Part shown: positions 8,384-19,269 of the stretch, one piece after another
Position numbering within the stretch: the stretch's first letter is position 1
Layout: every line of letters starts with the position of its first letter
Source of the DNA: Sphingomonadales bacterium
GTDB lineage: Bacteria > Pseudomonadota > Alphaproteobacteria > Sphingomonadales > Sphingomonadaceae
NCBI GenBank assembly: GCA_019750455.1
Contig: JAIEOM010000103.1
Coordinates: forward strand, 1 to 35,224
Length of the DNA stretch: 35,224 nucleotides
Direction of reading: 5' to 3'
Position numbers and translations under genes: made by a program
The notes under the pieces: generated by a model
Told to the model about the DNA's origin: nothing
Database searches by the model: none
Seen by the model: the letters and a program-made list of their open reading frames with translations, nothing else

Positions 8384-9196
8384 ATGGACTACACGGGCAA
8401 GGTGGCGTGGATCACCGGCGCATCATCGGGCATCGGCGCGGCATTGGCGCGGGAGCTGGCGGCGCGCGGTGCGCATGTGGTGCTGTCGGGCCGTGATGCG
8501 GCGCGGCTGGCGGACGTCGCGGCGGATTGCGGCGGCGAGACGCTGATCCTCGCCTTCGATGTGCGGGACGAGGCGGCGCTGGCCGATGCAACCGCCAAGG
8601 CGATTGCATGGAAGGGCGGTGTCGACATCGCCTTCGCCAATGCCGGAATTTCCCAGCGCAGCCGGGCGCTGAAAACCGCGATGCAGGTCTATCGCGACAT
8701 CATCGACGTCGATCTCACCGCGCAGATTGCGTTCTCTCAGGGGCTGATCGGCCACATGGCGGAACGCGGATCGGGGGCGCTGGGGTTCATATCCTCGATC
8801 GCGGGCAAGGTCGGGGTGCCGATGCGCACCGCCTACTCGGCGGCCAAGTTCGGGCTGGCGGGCTATGCCGATGCCTTGCGGGGCGAGCTTTCGATCAACG
8901 GCGTTTCCGTGCACACCATCTACCCCGGATCGGTCGCCACCAATGTCTCGCGCAATGCGCTGACCGCCGATGGCGCTGCGCGGGGCCGCTCGGACAAGGC
9001 GATTGACGAGGGCATCCCCGCCGACGTGGCCGCCAGGGCGATGCTCGACGGGATCGCCAAGGGGGAACGCGAGATCATCGTTGCCGAGGGCGGCGAAAAG
9101 GCAATGGGCGAGCTGCGCCGCACGCCCGATGCGCTGTTCGATCAGGTCGCAGGCATGGTCGCCAATGGCTACATGGACAAACTGGAGCAGGGCTGA
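8384..9196 (+). CDS. short-chain dehydrogenase/reductase
   Basis: A 270-residue classical SDR. It has the NAD(P)-binding TGASSGIG at residues 11-18, an acidic DV near 59-60, the NAG motif at 86-88, and the catalytic triad Ser138, Tyr151 and Lys155 (YSAAK). The post-catalytic segment has the PGSVATNV pattern. The Gly-Arg at residues 36-37 after the second strand suggests NADP(H) preference. It is preceded by AAGGGAGAGAG before the ATG. The stop overlaps the next start (TGATG), so it is coupled to an alpha/beta hydrolase. Substrate unknown; the closest general type is a DHRS7-like or oxidoreductase SDR. Confidence 0.93.
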   Translation: MDYTGKVAWITGASSGIGAALARELAARGAHVVLSGRDAARLADVAADCGGETLILAFDVRDEAALADATAKAIAWKGGVDIAFANAGISQRSRALKTAMQVYRDIIDVDLTAQIAFSQGLIGHMAERGSGALGFISSIAGKVGVPMRTAYSAAKFGLAGYADALRGELSINGVSVHTIYPGSVATNVSRNALTADGAARGRSDKAIDEGIPADVAARAMLDGIAKGEREIIVAEGGEKAMGELRRTPDALFDQVAGMVANGYMDKLEQG

Positions 9197-10089
9197 TGAC
9201 TTTCGAACTGAAGCGCGTGGCCCTGCCCAACGGCATCCACCTCAACATCGTCGATGAAGGGCCGGTGGATGCGCCGGTGCTGATCTTCCTCCACGGCTTT
9301 CCCGAAAGCCACCGCACGTGGCGCCACCAGATCGCGCATTTCAAGGACCGGTTCCGCTGCATCGCGCCAGACCAGCGCGGCTATCGCGCCTCGTCCAAGC
9401 CGCAGGAGGTCGCCGCCTACACCCCCGACAAGCTGATCGGCGATGTGTTCCTGCTGGCCGATGCGCTGGGCATCGCGCATTTCACCATCGTCGGGCACGA
9501 CTGGGGCGGCGCGATTGCTTGGGGTGTGGCGCTGGGCGGGCAGCATGCGCGGGTGAACAAGGCGATCATCGCCAATGCCCCGCATCCGGTGACGTTCCAG
9601 CGCCTGCTCTACACCCACCCCGGCCAGCGCGCGGCGAGCCAGTATATCCGCGGCTTCCGCGACCCCGCCAACGATGCGCTGGTGAAAGAGCATGGCCTGA
9701 CCGGTCTGCTGCTGAAGGAGGTCAAGTGGGACCGCCCCAGCAAGATGGAGCCGGAGGAGCGCGATGCGTTGCTGCTCGACTGGCAGAACCGCGATGCCGC
9801 CTTCGGGATGCTCAACTACTACCGCGCCAGCCCGATCGACGTGCCGCCGATGGACGCGCCTTTCGAAATCCCCGCAGGCTGGACGCCCCCTGCCCTCCCC
9901 AAGCTGACCATCCCGACGCTGGTGATCTGGGCGCTCGACGACCTCGCCCTGCCCCCTGAAAACCTCGACGGGCTGGAGGATATCATCGACCCGCTCACCA
10001 TCGTGCGCGTGCCCGATTGCGGGCACTTCGTCCCGTGGGAAGCGCCGGACGCGGTCAACGCGGCGATGGAGGCGTTTCTGGCGGGCTAG
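9196..10089 (+). CDS. alpha/beta hydrolase, epoxide hydrolase or haloalkane/haloacid dehalogenase-like
   Basis: A 297-residue alpha/beta hydrolase. The oxyanion-hole motif HGFPES is near residue 33. The nucleophile elbow GHDWGG contains Asp102, not Ser, indicating an Asp-nucleophile enzyme such as an epoxide hydrolase or fluoroacetate dehalogenase. [11 protein letters not shown] follows the HGFPES strand as in that group, and the catalytic His lies in CGHF near residue 277. An acid residue in [10 protein letters not shown] completes a likely triad. The ATG overlaps the SDR stop. The TAG overlaps the stop of the convergent DUF2332 gene in the tetramer CTAG. Substrate class is inferred only from the nucleophile type. 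Confidence 0.92.
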   Translation: MTFELKRVALPNGIHLNIVDEGPVDAPVLIFLHGFPESHRTWRHQIAHFKDRFRCIAPDQRGYRASSKPQEVAAYTPDKLIGDVFLLADALGIAHFTIVGHDWGGAIAWGVALGGQHARVNKAIIANAPHPVTFQRLLYTHPGQRAASQYIRGFRDPANDALVKEHGLTGLLLKEVKWDRPSKMEPEERDALLLDWQNRDAAFGMLNYYRASPIDVPPMDAPFEIPAGWTPPALPKLTIPTLVIWALDDLALPPENLDGLEDIIDPLTIVRVPDCGHFVPWEAPDAVNAAMEAFLAG

Positions 10090-11180
10090 TCCACCAGCCA
10101 CTCCACCCACGCGCCATGCGGATGGGCGTGGGAGAGCAGACGCTCCTCGCCACGATGCGCCTCCCCGTCCCACAGGCGGACGCGCAGTTCGTGGCGGAAA
10201 GTGGCGGGGTCGGTCTCGAGCGCGATCCAGCCGAGCGGGGTGTCGGGGGTCGCCGCCGCGCCTGCGGCCTCGAAGGCAGCGGTGATCCGCGCTTGTGTTG
10301 CGGCAGGCATGTATTGCCACATGATCGAATGGAACATCACCCGCGCCGTGCCCGGCTGGCCGGGGCGGGCGAGCATGGCGGCGGCAAAATCCCCCGCATC
10401 GGCCGGGATCAGATCGGGTGGCTGCTGGCCCGCCAGAGCAATTGCGGCGTCGATCCGCGCCAACCTCTCGCCCGCATCGGGCCAGACATAGGCCTTCAAT
10501 CGCAGCGCCGCGTCAGGATCGGCGAGGTTGATCGGGGCGATGTCGCAGCCCGTCACGCCCGTGATCCCAAAACCCGCAGGCGGCGCAGGCGGCGAGGCGC
10601 CGCGCCAATCGGGCACGATCCGCATCGGCGAATCCTCCGGCCCCACCTCGGTCTCGCCCAGCCGGAAATAATAGCGGTCCAACATCGTGTTGACCCCGGC
10701 ACTTGCGCCCAGTTCGAACAGATCGAACCGGGGCGAGCCAACCCGCTGCGCCAGCCACAGCAGCCCCGCCATGATGCTCGCCGCGCGGCCCGCCTCGTTG
10801 GTCTGCGGCGGGCCATCGAGCCACGGCAGCAACCGCGCATCGAAGCGGTGCGCCAGATCAAGCACCAGCGCATCGACCTCCGCCTGATCGGTAACATTGC
10901 CGGAATAGACCGCCGCCAGCCGCACGTCCGCCCCGGTCAGCAGCAGGTGGTGAAAGCCCCCCGCGATCCTCAGAGGCATCGCGTCCTTCAGTGTCAGGCC
11001 CTGCCAGCCCGCAATCCGCCGCCCGGTCGCCGTATCGCTCGCCCGCACTCCGGCCAGCGCGCGGATCACGCGTCCGGTTGCCGGTGCGCCGTTTTCCTCG
11101 GCATGGCGCGCTTGCCATTCGAGCGCGGCGGCAAAGTCTTCCAGACCCATGATACCCGCCTTACTCGCCGCCATTGCCAT
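10086..11180 (-). CDS. DUF2332 family protein
   Basis: A 364-residue protein of the DUF2332 family, function unknown. Characteristic segments are [17 protein letters not shown], the [22 protein letters not shown] block (a GxSAGxN motif reminiscent of a methyltransferase SAM-binding loop), [37 protein letters not shown], and [12 protein letters not shown]. The family is generally annotated only as DUF2332; the Rossmann-like glycine motif is an observation, not proof of SAM use. A purine-rich stretch (GGAAAGGG) lies just before the ATG at 11180; 11174 and 11150 are alternative starts. It is divergent from hisG with a 39-base gap, and convergent with the alpha/beta hydrolase with overlapping stops. 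Confidence 0.85.
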   Translation of the reverse strand: MAMAASKAGIMGLEDFAAALEWQARHAEENGAPATGRVIRALAGVRASDTATGRRIAGWQGLTLKDAMPLRIAGGFHHLLLTGADVRLAAVYSGNVTDQAEVDALVLDLAHRFDARLLPWLDGPPQTNEAGRAASIMAGLLWLAQRVGSPRFDLFELGASAGVNTMLDRYYFRLGETEVGPEDSPMRIVPDWRGASPPAPPAGFGITGVTGCDIAPINLADPDAALRLKAYVWPDAGERLARIDAAIALAGQQPPDLIPADAGDFAAAMLARPGQPGTARVMFHSIMWQYMPAATQARITAAFEAAGAAATPDTPLGWIALETDPATFRHELRVRLWDGEAHRGEERLLSHAHPHGAWVEWLVD

Positions 11181-11219
11181 TGCCCTTTCCGCCTCGCGCC
11201 CTTAAGTGCGCCCCCGATC

Positions 11220-11915
11220 ATGACCACCATTGGCCTTCCCGACAATATCGGACAGCTGACCTTCGCTGTCCCCAAGGGGCGCATCCTCGATGAGGCGCTG
11301 CCGGTGATGGCGCGCGCGGGTGTGGAGCCGGATGCGGATTTCCATAATCCCAAAAGCCGCGCGCTGGCCTTTGCCACCACCCGCCCCGACATGCGCATCA
11401 TCCGCGTGCGTGCCTTCGATGTGGCGACCTTTGTCGCCCACGGTGCAGCGCAGGTGGGTATCGTCGGCTCCGACGTGATCGAGGAATTCGACTACGCCGA
11501 TCTCTACGCGCCGGTCGATCTCGGCATCGGGCTCTGCCGCCTGTCGGTCGCGCGCATGGCGAGCGATACCGAGGAAGCCGCCAGCGTCAGCCACCTGCGG
11601 GTCGCGACCAAATATCCCAGCCTCACCCGCCGCCACTTCGAAGCGGCAGGCGTGCAGGCCGAATGCGTCAAGCTGAACGGCGCGATGGAACTAGCGCCTT
11701 CGCTCGGCCTTGCGCGCCAGATCGTCGACCTCGTCTCCACCGGCACCACCCTGCGCGAAAACGGGCTGGTCGAGACCGCCACGATCCTCGAAATTTCCGC
11801 CCGCCTGATCGTCAACCGCACCGCCCTGAAGACCGACCGCCGCGTTGCCGCACTGGTCGATGCCTTCCGCCGCGAGGCCGAGGCGCGCGAACAGAAGGGT
11901 TCCGTCTCCGCATGA
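11220..11915 (+). CDS. hisG: ATP phosphoribosyltransferase, short form (HisG)
   Basis: Catalyses the first step of histidine biosynthesis, joining ATP and PRPP to form phosphoribosyl-ATP. At 231 residues it is the short form, which lacks the C-terminal regulatory domain and normally needs HisZ for activity and feedback control; no hisZ is in the window. Motifs include [14 protein letters not shown] near residues 14-27, [11 protein letters not shown], the PRPP-binding-type [32 protein letters not shown], and [17 protein letters not shown]. The ATG at 11220 was preferred because upstream in-frame sequence antisense to DUF2332 is a shadow. The start of hisD overlaps its stop. Confidence 0.96.
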   Translation: MTTIGLPDNIGQLTFAVPKGRILDEALPVMARAGVEPDADFHNPKSRALAFATTRPDMRIIRVRAFDVATFVAHGAAQVGIVGSDVIEEFDYADLYAPVDLGIGLCRLSVARMASDTEEAASVSHLRVATKYPSLTRRHFEAAGVQAECVKLNGAMELAPSLGLARQIVDLVSTGTTLRENGLVETATILEISARLIVNRTALKTDRRVAALVDAFRREAEAREQKGSVSA

Positions 11916-13210
11916 CCGTTTCGCTGCTCTCCACGCTCCAGCCCGATTTCGAGGCGAGGTTCGCCCGGATCGTCGATGCGCGCCGCGAATCCGACAGCGA
12001 TGTCGCCGGTCAGGTGTCCAGCATTCTTCAGGCCGTGAAAGGCCGGGGCGATGCGGCGCTGGTGGAATACACGCAGCGCTTCGATGGCTACACGCTGGTG
12101 GACGATGCCGACTGGATCATCACCGGCGAACGCTGCGAACAGGCCTATAACGAACTCGCGCCCGATCTGCGTGAGGCGCTGGAACTCGCCGCCGCGCGCA
12201 TCCGCGCCTATCACGAAGCGCAGCTGCCGCAGGACCGCGACTATGTGGACGCTGCGGGCGTGCGCCTGGGCGCGATCTGGCGTGCGGTCGATGCGGCGGG
12301 ACTGTATGTGCCCGGCGGGCGCGCGGCCTACCCCTCATCGCTGCTGATGAACGCCATTCCGGCGCGGGTTGCCGGGGTCGGGCGGCTGGTGGTCGTCACC
12401 CCCACGCCCAAGGGCCAATCGAACCCGATGGTGCTGGCCGCCGCGCATATCGCCGGCGTGGACGAAATCTGGCGCGTCGGCGGCGCGCAGGCAGTGGGCG
12501 CGCTCGCCTATGGCACGGATCGCATCCGCCCGGTCGATGTCATCACCGGCCCGGGCAATGCCTGGGTGGCCGAGGCCAAGCGCCAGCTTTACGGCGTGGT
12601 CGGCATCGACATGGTCGCCGGGCCTTCGGAAATCCTCGTCATTGCCGATGGCAGGAACGATCCCGACTGGATCGCCGCCGATCTGCTCAGCCAGGCCGAA
12701 CATGATCCAACCTCGCAATCGATCCTGATTACCGACGATGCCGGTTTCGCGCGGCAGGTGGAAGACTGCATCGACTTGCAGATCACCCAGCTGGCGACGG
12801 CCAAGACGGCGCGCGCTTCGTGGGACGCGCACGGCGTGATGATCGTCGTCAATGATTTGCTGGCCGAGGCCCCGGCGCTGGCCAACCGCCTCGCCGCCGA
12901 ACATGTCGAGATTGCGGTCGACGATCCCGAGCCTTACCTGAAGGCGATCCGCCATGCGGGCAGCATCTTCCTTGGCCGCATGACGCCCGAGGCGGTCGGC
13001 GATTACGTCGCCGGCCCCAACCACGTGCTTCCCACCGGCCGCCGCGCGCGCTTCTCCAGCGGGCTTTCGGTGCTCGATTTCATGAAGCGCACCAGTTTCC
13101 TCGGGCTCGATGCGGCATCCTTCGCCGCGGTCGGCCCAGCGGCTGCCACCCTCGCCCATGCCGAGGGGCTGCCGGCCCATGCCAAATCCGTGGAATTGAG
13201 AATCCGATGA
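11912..13210 (+). CDS. hisD: histidinol dehydrogenase
   Basis: Converts L-histidinol to L-histidine in two NAD-dependent oxidation steps using a catalytic Zn2+. The 432-residue length is typical. Recognisable blocks are [27 protein letters not shown], the [14 protein letters not shown] loop, [30 protein letters not shown], and the zinc and catalytic region [17 protein letters not shown]. The C-terminal [28 protein letters not shown] is also canonical. The ATG overlaps the hisG stop and the stop overlaps the nusB start, so hisG-hisD-nusB is one translationally coupled unit. Confidence 0.97.
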   Translation: MTVSLLSTLQPDFEARFARIVDARRESDSDVAGQVSSILQAVKGRGDAALVEYTQRFDGYTLVDDADWIITGERCEQAYNELAPDLREALELAAARIRAYHEAQLPQDRDYVDAAGVRLGAIWRAVDAAGLYVPGGRAAYPSSLLMNAIPARVAGVGRLVVVTPTPKGQSNPMVLAAAHIAGVDEIWRVGGAQAVGALAYGTDRIRPVDVITGPGNAWVAEAKRQLYGVVGIDMVAGPSEILVIADGRNDPDWIAADLLSQAEHDPTSQSILITDDAGFARQVEDCIDLQITQLATAKTARASWDAHGVMIVVNDLLAEAPALANRLAAEHVEIAVDDPEPYLKAIRHAGSIFLGRMTPEAVGDYVAGPNHVLPTGRRARFSSGLSVLDFMKRTSFLGLDAASFAAVGPAAATLAHAEGLPAHAKSVELRIR

Positions 13211-13674
13211 ACCAGCCTGCCCGATCCCAGGCCCGTTCGGCCGCGCGTCTCGCCGCCGTGCAGGCGCTTTACCAGCAGCACATGGAGGGCACTTCGCTCG
13301 CCCGGCTGCTCGATGAATTCCACCAGCACCGGCTGGGCCGCACCATCGACGAGGATGCCTTCGACGAGGCCGAATATGCCGATGCCGAAGTGCCGTTCTT
13401 CGATGACGTGGTGCGCGGCGTGGACGCCCGCAAGGACGAGATCGACGCGCTGGTGGCGGGCAAGCTCGCCAGCGGATGGAGCCTCGCGCGGCTCGACAAG
13501 GCGATGCTCCAGGTGCTGCGCGCCGGGACGTATGAACTGCTGGCGCGCAATGATGTGCCGGCGGCGGTGGCGATCAACGAATATGTCGAAGTCGCCAAGG
13601 CGTTCTTCGATGACGGGCAGGCCAAGTTCGTGAACGGCATTCTGGATGCCGTGGCCAAAGAGGCACGGGGCTGA
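13207..13674 (+). CDS. nusB: transcription antitermination factor NusB
   Basis: RNA-binding all-helical protein that, with NusE (S10), binds boxA RNA to promote rRNA antitermination. The 155-residue protein has the basic N-terminus RSQARSAARLAAVQALYQQHMEG, the central FFDDVVRGV helix, WSLARLDKAMLQVLRAGTYELLARNDVPAAVAINEYVEVAKAF and the end FVNGILDAVAKE, all typical of NusB. It overlaps hisD by four bases (ATGA). A weak hairpin follows the stop, then a C-rich tandem repeat and a parS-like site before thiL. Confidence 0.96.
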   Translation: MNQPARSQARSAARLAAVQALYQQHMEGTSLARLLDEFHQHRLGRTIDEDAFDEAEYADAEVPFFDDVVRGVDARKDEIDALVAGKLASGWSLARLDKAMLQVLRAGTYELLARNDVPAAVAINEYVEVAKAFFDDGQAKFVNGILDAVAKEARG

Positions 13675-13688
13675 CCCGCCTTTGCGGG
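13675..13688 (+). terminator. weak hairpin after nusB
   Basis: CCCGC (13675-13679) and GCGGG (13684-13688) form a 5-bp stem with a four-base loop just after the nusB stop, followed by GGTTTGGG and no clear T-run. It may act as a weak terminator or 3' end stabiliser, but the stem is short and the evidence slight. Confidence 0.3.
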
Positions 13689-13706
13689 CGGTTTGGGCGC
13701 GTCACA

Positions 13707-13750
13707 CCCCCCTTAGACCCCCTCTAGACCCCCCTTAGACCCCCTCAGGG
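13707..13750. repeat. C-rich tandem repeat, G-quadruplex-forming pattern on the minus strand
   Basis: Four consecutive 11-base units start at 13707, 13718, 13729 and 13740: CCCCCCTTAGA, CCCCCTCTAGA, CCCCCCTTAGA, CCCCCTCAGGG. It can equally be read as two 22-base units. On the minus strand this gives four runs of 5-6 G separated by TCTAA, TCTAGA and TCTAA, which fits the canonical four-tract quadruplex rule with loops of no more than seven bases. It lies between nusB and thiL, 16 bases before a parS-like site. The direct repeat is certain; quadruplex formation is inference. Confidence 0.85.
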
Positions 13751-13765
13751 TGGGCCCAGCGGTAG

Positions 13766-13781
13766 GGTTTCACGTGAAACA
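13766..13781. other. parS-type ParB-binding site
   Basis: GTTTCACGTGAAAC at 13767-13780 is a perfect 14-base palindrome. With one flanking base each side, it matches the 16-base parS consensus TGTTTCACGTGAAACA at 15 positions, with G instead of T at the first. ParB binds such sites to load the chromosome-segregation and SMC machinery. The site is intergenic, between nusB and thiL. No parA or parB is in the window. Sequence match is direct; function follows from the conserved nature of this motif. Confidence 0.85.
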
Positions 13782-13827
13782 TCGAGACTTCGACAAGCCG
13801 GTGGCGATTGGCTAGGCACGTCCGGCC

Positions 13828-14685
13828 ATGAACGAGCCCGAATTCATCGCTGCCCTGCGCGCGCTCCCCCTCCACCCCGCCGCGCGCGGGCTGGCGGATG
13901 ACTGCGCGGTGCTGGCAATCGGCGGGGAGGTGCTGGTCATCACCCACGACATGATGGCCGAAGGCACCCACTTCCGCGCCGATGCCGACATGGCCGATGT
14001 GGCGTGGAAGCTGGTCACTTCCAACCTCTCCGATCTGGCGTCCAAAGGTGCGGAGCCTGTCGGGGTCTTGCTCGGGCACACGCTGGGGCGTGATGATGAC
14101 CGGTTTATCAAGGGGTTGGAAGAGGCTTTGGCGGCTTTCGGCACCCCGCTGCTGGGCGGTGACACGATTGCCGCAGCAGGTGCGCGCACCCTCGGCCTGA
14201 CGGCGATCGGACGGGCGACCTGCACCCCGGTGCCCTCGCGCGGCGGGGCGCAGCCGGGCGATGCCGTGTATCTGACCGGCCCGGTCGGCCGCGCAATGCT
14301 CGGCTTCGAAGGTCACGCCGCGCACAGCGATGCCTTCCACCGCCCCGTCCCCCGCCTTGCAGAAGGACAGGCGCTTGCCCCCTATGTCACTGCAATGATG
14401 GATGTTTCCGACGGCCTCCTGCTTGATGCCTTCCGCATGGCCGAAGCCAGCGGAGTGACCCTCGCGCTCGAGAGCGAAGCGATCCCCGTCGCCGACCCCG
14501 CCCGCATCGCGGACTGCATCCGCTGGGGCGACGATTACGAGCTGCTCTTCACCCTGCCGCCAACCGCCGCCCTGCCCGCAACCGCGCACCGCATCGGCAC
14601 CGTAACGGCCCGCGATAGTGCGCCGCTGCTGCTGGGCGACACCCCGCTCCGCGATCCCGCAAGCCTCGGCTACCGCCACGGATGA
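13828..14685 (+). CDS. thiL: thiamine-monophosphate kinase (ThiL)
   Basis: Phosphorylates thiamine monophosphate to the active cofactor thiamine diphosphate with ATP. Motifs of the AIRS/PurM-like fold are present: [10 protein letters not shown] in place of the usual [66 protein letters not shown] and the C-terminal [12 protein letters not shown]. At 285 residues it is about 40 shorter than E. coli ThiL (325) but the catalytic Asp-rich blocks are complete. It follows nusB in the order commonly seen in proteobacteria, here with a 153-base gap holding the repeat and parS site. Confidence 0.95.
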   Translation: MNEPEFIAALRALPLHPAARGLADDCAVLAIGGEVLVITHDMMAEGTHFRADADMADVAWKLVTSNLSDLASKGAEPVGVLLGHTLGRDDDRFIKGLEEALAAFGTPLLGGDTIAAAGARTLGLTAIGRATCTPVPSRGGAQPGDAVYLTGPVGRAMLGFEGHAAHSDAFHRPVPRLAEGQALAPYVTAMMDVSDGLLLDAFRMAEASGVTLALESEAIPVADPARIADCIRWGDDYELLFTLPPTAALPATAHRIGTVTARDSAPLLLGDTPLRDPASLGYRHG

Positions 14686-14745
14686 AGCGCCGGGCCGCGC
14701 TCCGGGCCTCCTCACAAAACTGCTGAAACCGGCACAAAACGGGGA

Positions 14746-14771
14746 CTGGCGCTCCTTCGGAGACTTGCCAG
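14746..14771 (+). other. imperfect stem-loop upstream of hppA
   Basis: CTGGC (14746-14750) pairs with GCCAG (14767-14771), and CTCC (14752-14755) with GGAG (14759-14762), leaving a three-base loop and an asymmetric internal bulge. It sits between thiL and hppA, about 100 bases before the hppA start. It could be a thiL 3' structure or part of an hppA leader; no T-run follows, so it is not a convincing terminator. Confidence 0.35.
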
Positions 14772-14872
14772 CCTTCGCTTTGCCCCTAAGACTGTCGCCC
14801 CTGCGCCCAAGGGATCAAACGAGGCGCGTGCCTTCTTCACGGAAGGTAAAAAATAACGAGAGGGGATTGCTC

Positions 14873-17038
<2,166 letters not shown>

Positions 17039-17061
17039 CCCGCAACCTCAGTGATATTCCC

Positions 17062-17091
17062 AACCCCGCCGGGAGCGATCCCGGCGGGGTT
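17062..17091 (+). terminator. Rho-independent terminator of hppA
   Basis: A perfect 13-bp stem, AACCCCGCCGGGA (17062-17074) with TCCCGGCGGGGTT (17079-17091), is closed by a GCGA (GNRA) tetraloop and followed by TATCTTTGT. It lies 23 bases after the hppA stop. This is the clearest intrinsic terminator in the window. Confidence 0.92.
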
Positions 17092-17217
17092 TATCTTTGT
17101 CCGCTGCCGTGTCCCCGCTTCGGACAGCCCCCTTGTGCGCTGAGGCTTTGTTAATCGCCCTGTGCCATCAACCTTCAGGAATGTGCAGATACGTGCGGTA
17201 AGGCAGGGTTAACGTCG

Positions 17218-18372
17218 ATGGAGATGGCGCGCGCGGAAAGCTTCGGCACTCGCAAGGCGCCGGGCGATGACGCGAAGGGCGAGCTGCGCCTGCTGACCCG
17301 TGCCGATCTTGAAGACCCCGCGCTCATCACCGGCTGGGAACGACTGGCGGCGCGCGCTGCCGAACCCAATCCGTTCTTCGAACCATGGTATCTCCTCCCC
17401 TCGCTGCGCCAGTGGGAGACGGCGGAGCGGGTGGTCACCAAGGCGTGGTTCCATCAGGGGCGGCTGGCCGGGCTGCTGCCGGTGGTCCGCAATGCCGGGT
17501 ATTACGGCCACGCTGTCACCCACGCACGGGGCTGGCTCCACCCCAATGCCTTCTGCGGAGTGCCGCTGATCGCTGCGGGGCAAGAGGACGCCTTCTGGCA
17601 GGCCCTGCTCGCCCATTTTGACCGTAGCGCCCGCCGCGCGCTGCTCTTGCACTTTCCGCTGCTGCCCGCCGAAGGCCCGGTCAACGCCGCGCTCGACCGC
17701 GTGCTCGCCGCACGCGGGCGGGCGCACTACAGCGTCACAGAGGAACACCGCGCGCTACTGAGGGGCGAAAGGTCTGCCGCAACCTATCTCGAAGCGGCGA
17801 TGAGTGCCAAGAAGCGCAAGGAACTGCGCCGTCAGCACAACCGCTTGGCCGAGGAAGGCGCGCTGGCCTTCGAGCGGCTGACGGATGATGCGGGGCTCGC
17901 TGAATGGACAGCCGAATTCCTCGCCCTGGAAGCGGCCGGATGGAAGGGCGAGGCCGGCTCCGCCCTCGCCTGCGCCCCGGAAACCCGTGGGCTCTTCGCA
18001 GAATCGCTCGCGGGTGCGGCAGCCGACGGCAAGCTTGAGCGGCTGGCGCTGCGGCTGGATGGCCGCGCCATCGCAATGCTGGTCAATTTCATTACGCCGC
18101 CGGGTGCCTACAGCTACAAGACCGCCTTCGACGAGGCTTACGCCCGCTTTTCGCCCGGGATGCTGCTGCAACTGGAAAACCTCGCGCTGCTGGAACGACC
18201 CGGTGTTCAATGGGCCGATAGCTGCGCGGTGGAAGGCCACCCGATGATCGAACGCTTGTGGCGGGACAAGCGCCGCATGGTCAGCCGCAACATCGCCATC
18301 GGCGGCATGGCCCGCCGCGCCGCATTCCGCCTGCTGATGGCTTACGAGACCCGACCGAGGAGCACGAAATGA
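17218..18372 (+). CDS. CelD/BioF2-like GNAT-fold acetyltransferase
   Basis: A 384-residue protein with the layout of the CelD-like (Acetyltransf_6) family. The N-terminal half includes ELRLLTRADLEDPALITGWERLAARAAEPNPFFEPWYLLPSLR. The C-terminal GNAT fold includes MSAKKRKELRRQHNRLAEEGALAFERLTD, WTAEFLALEAAGWKG, LALRLDGRAIAMLVNFI and YKTAFDEAYARFSPGMLLQLENL. Members act in polysaccharide, capsule or related acylation, usually without a proven substrate. The ATG at 17218 follows a purine-rich GGCAGGG; an ATG two codons later is also possible. Its stop overlaps the start of the JmjC-like gene (ATGA), which implies a functional partnership. Confidence 0.88.
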   Translation: MEMARAESFGTRKAPGDDAKGELRLLTRADLEDPALITGWERLAARAAEPNPFFEPWYLLPSLRQWETAERVVTKAWFHQGRLAGLLPVVRNAGYYGHAVTHARGWLHPNAFCGVPLIAAGQEDAFWQALLAHFDRSARRALLLHFPLLPAEGPVNAALDRVLAARGRAHYSVTEEHRALLRGERSAATYLEAAMSAKKRKELRRQHNRLAEEGALAFERLTDDAGLAEWTAEFLALEAAGWKGEAGSALACAPETRGLFAESLAGAAADGKLERLALRLDGRAIAMLVNFITPPGAYSYKTAFDEAYARFSPGMLLQLENLALLERPGVQWADSCAVEGHPMIERLWRDKRRMVSRNIAIGGMARRAAFRLLMAYETRPRSTK

Positions 18373-19247
18373 ACGCCCCCGCCCGCTTTGCCGATGCCGT
18401 GTCGCAGCCCGTCTTCGCCGCACCCGCGCGCGCGAAGTTCGCAGGCCACTATCCCGAAAAGCCGCATATCCTTGCGCACAGCCTCACCAGCCACCCGCTG
18501 CTCGAGATCGAGGCACTGGCGCAGTTGGCCGAGCGGCTGCCGATCAGCTCGGTTGAATACAACCGCGGCGATCTGCCGATCGGGGTGGACGGCAAGCCCG
18601 GATCGAACGGCATGACCATCGCCGAGACGATCCGGAAAGTGGCCGAGGCGGAAAGCTGGGCGGTGCTCAAGAACATCGAACAGGTCCCCGCCTACGAGGC
18701 GCTGCTGATGGGCCTGCTGGAAGAAATCCGCCCCGAGATCGAAGCCGCGACCGGCGCGATGCTGACCCCGCAGGGGTTCATCTTCGTTTCCAGCCCCAAT
18801 TCGGTCACGCCCTACCACTTCGATCCCGAGCACAACATCCTGCTCCAGATCCGCGGCACCAAGGTGATGACGCAGTTCCCCGCGGGCGACACCCGTTTCG
18901 TGCCCGACGAGGCGCACGAGACCTATCATTCGGGCGGCCCGCGCGAATTGAAGTGGGACGATGCAATGCTGCCCCACGGCACGGAATTCCCGCTCGGCCC
19001 CGGCGAAGCGCTATTCGTGCCGGTGATGGCCCCGCACTTCGTGAAGAACGGCCCTGCCCCCTCGGTCTCGCTGTCGATCACCTGGCGCAGCGAGTGGAGT
19101 TACCGTGAGAGCGACGCGCGGATCTTCAACGCCATCCTGCGCGAGCGCGGGTTCGCGCCGAAGGCTCCGGGCCGCTTCCCACACCAAAACTATGCCAAGG
19201 CCTATGCCTTCCGCGTGATGCGGAAGCTGGGATTGACGGGCGCGTAA
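18369..19247 (+). CDS. cupin/JmjC-like putative Fe(II) oxygenase
   Basis: A 292-residue protein with a double-stranded beta-helix (Cupin_8/JmjC-like) core. His150 and Asp152 in TPYHFDPEHN form an HxD pair and His223 in APHFVKNG can complete the 2-His-1-carboxylate Fe(II) site. A conserved Lys at about 165 (RGTKVM) may bind 2-oxoglutarate by family analogy. Oxygenase activity is inferred from these residues; the substrate is unknown. The start overlaps the stop of the CelD-like acetyltransferase gene. No signal peptide is apparent. It could act on the product or protein partner of the acetyltransferase. Confidence 0.82.
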   Translation: MNAPARFADAVSQPVFAAPARAKFAGHYPEKPHILAHSLTSHPLLEIEALAQLAERLPISSVEYNRGDLPIGVDGKPGSNGMTIAETIRKVAEAESWAVLKNIEQVPAYEALLMGLLEEIRPEIEAATGAMLTPQGFIFVSSPNSVTPYHFDPEHNILLQIRGTKVMTQFPAGDTRFVPDEAHETYHSGGPRELKWDDAMLPHGTEFPLGPGEALFVPVMAPHFVKNGPAPSVSLSITWRSEWSYRESDARIFNAILRERGFAPKAPGRFPHQNYAKAYAFRVMRKLGLTGA

Positions 19248-19269
19248 ACCGCACGCATTGCCGCGTGCT

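Noticed and set aside
10017..11219. Long plus-strand open frame reading into hisG (632 residues)
   Set aside because: The upstream part is antisense to DUF2332 and is Arg/Pro/Gln-rich shadow sequence; HisG homology starts at the ATG at 11220.
13735..14715. Minus-strand frame antisense to thiL containing MFHVKP
   Set aside because: The MFHVKP peptide is just the translated parS palindrome. The frame is a shadow of thiL with no recognisable domain.
17198..17212. CtrA-like box GTAA-N7-TTAA before the CelD-like gene
   Set aside because: One half-site differs from TTAA and the site overlaps the probable ribosome-binding region only six bases before the ATG, so a CtrA promoter site is not convincing.
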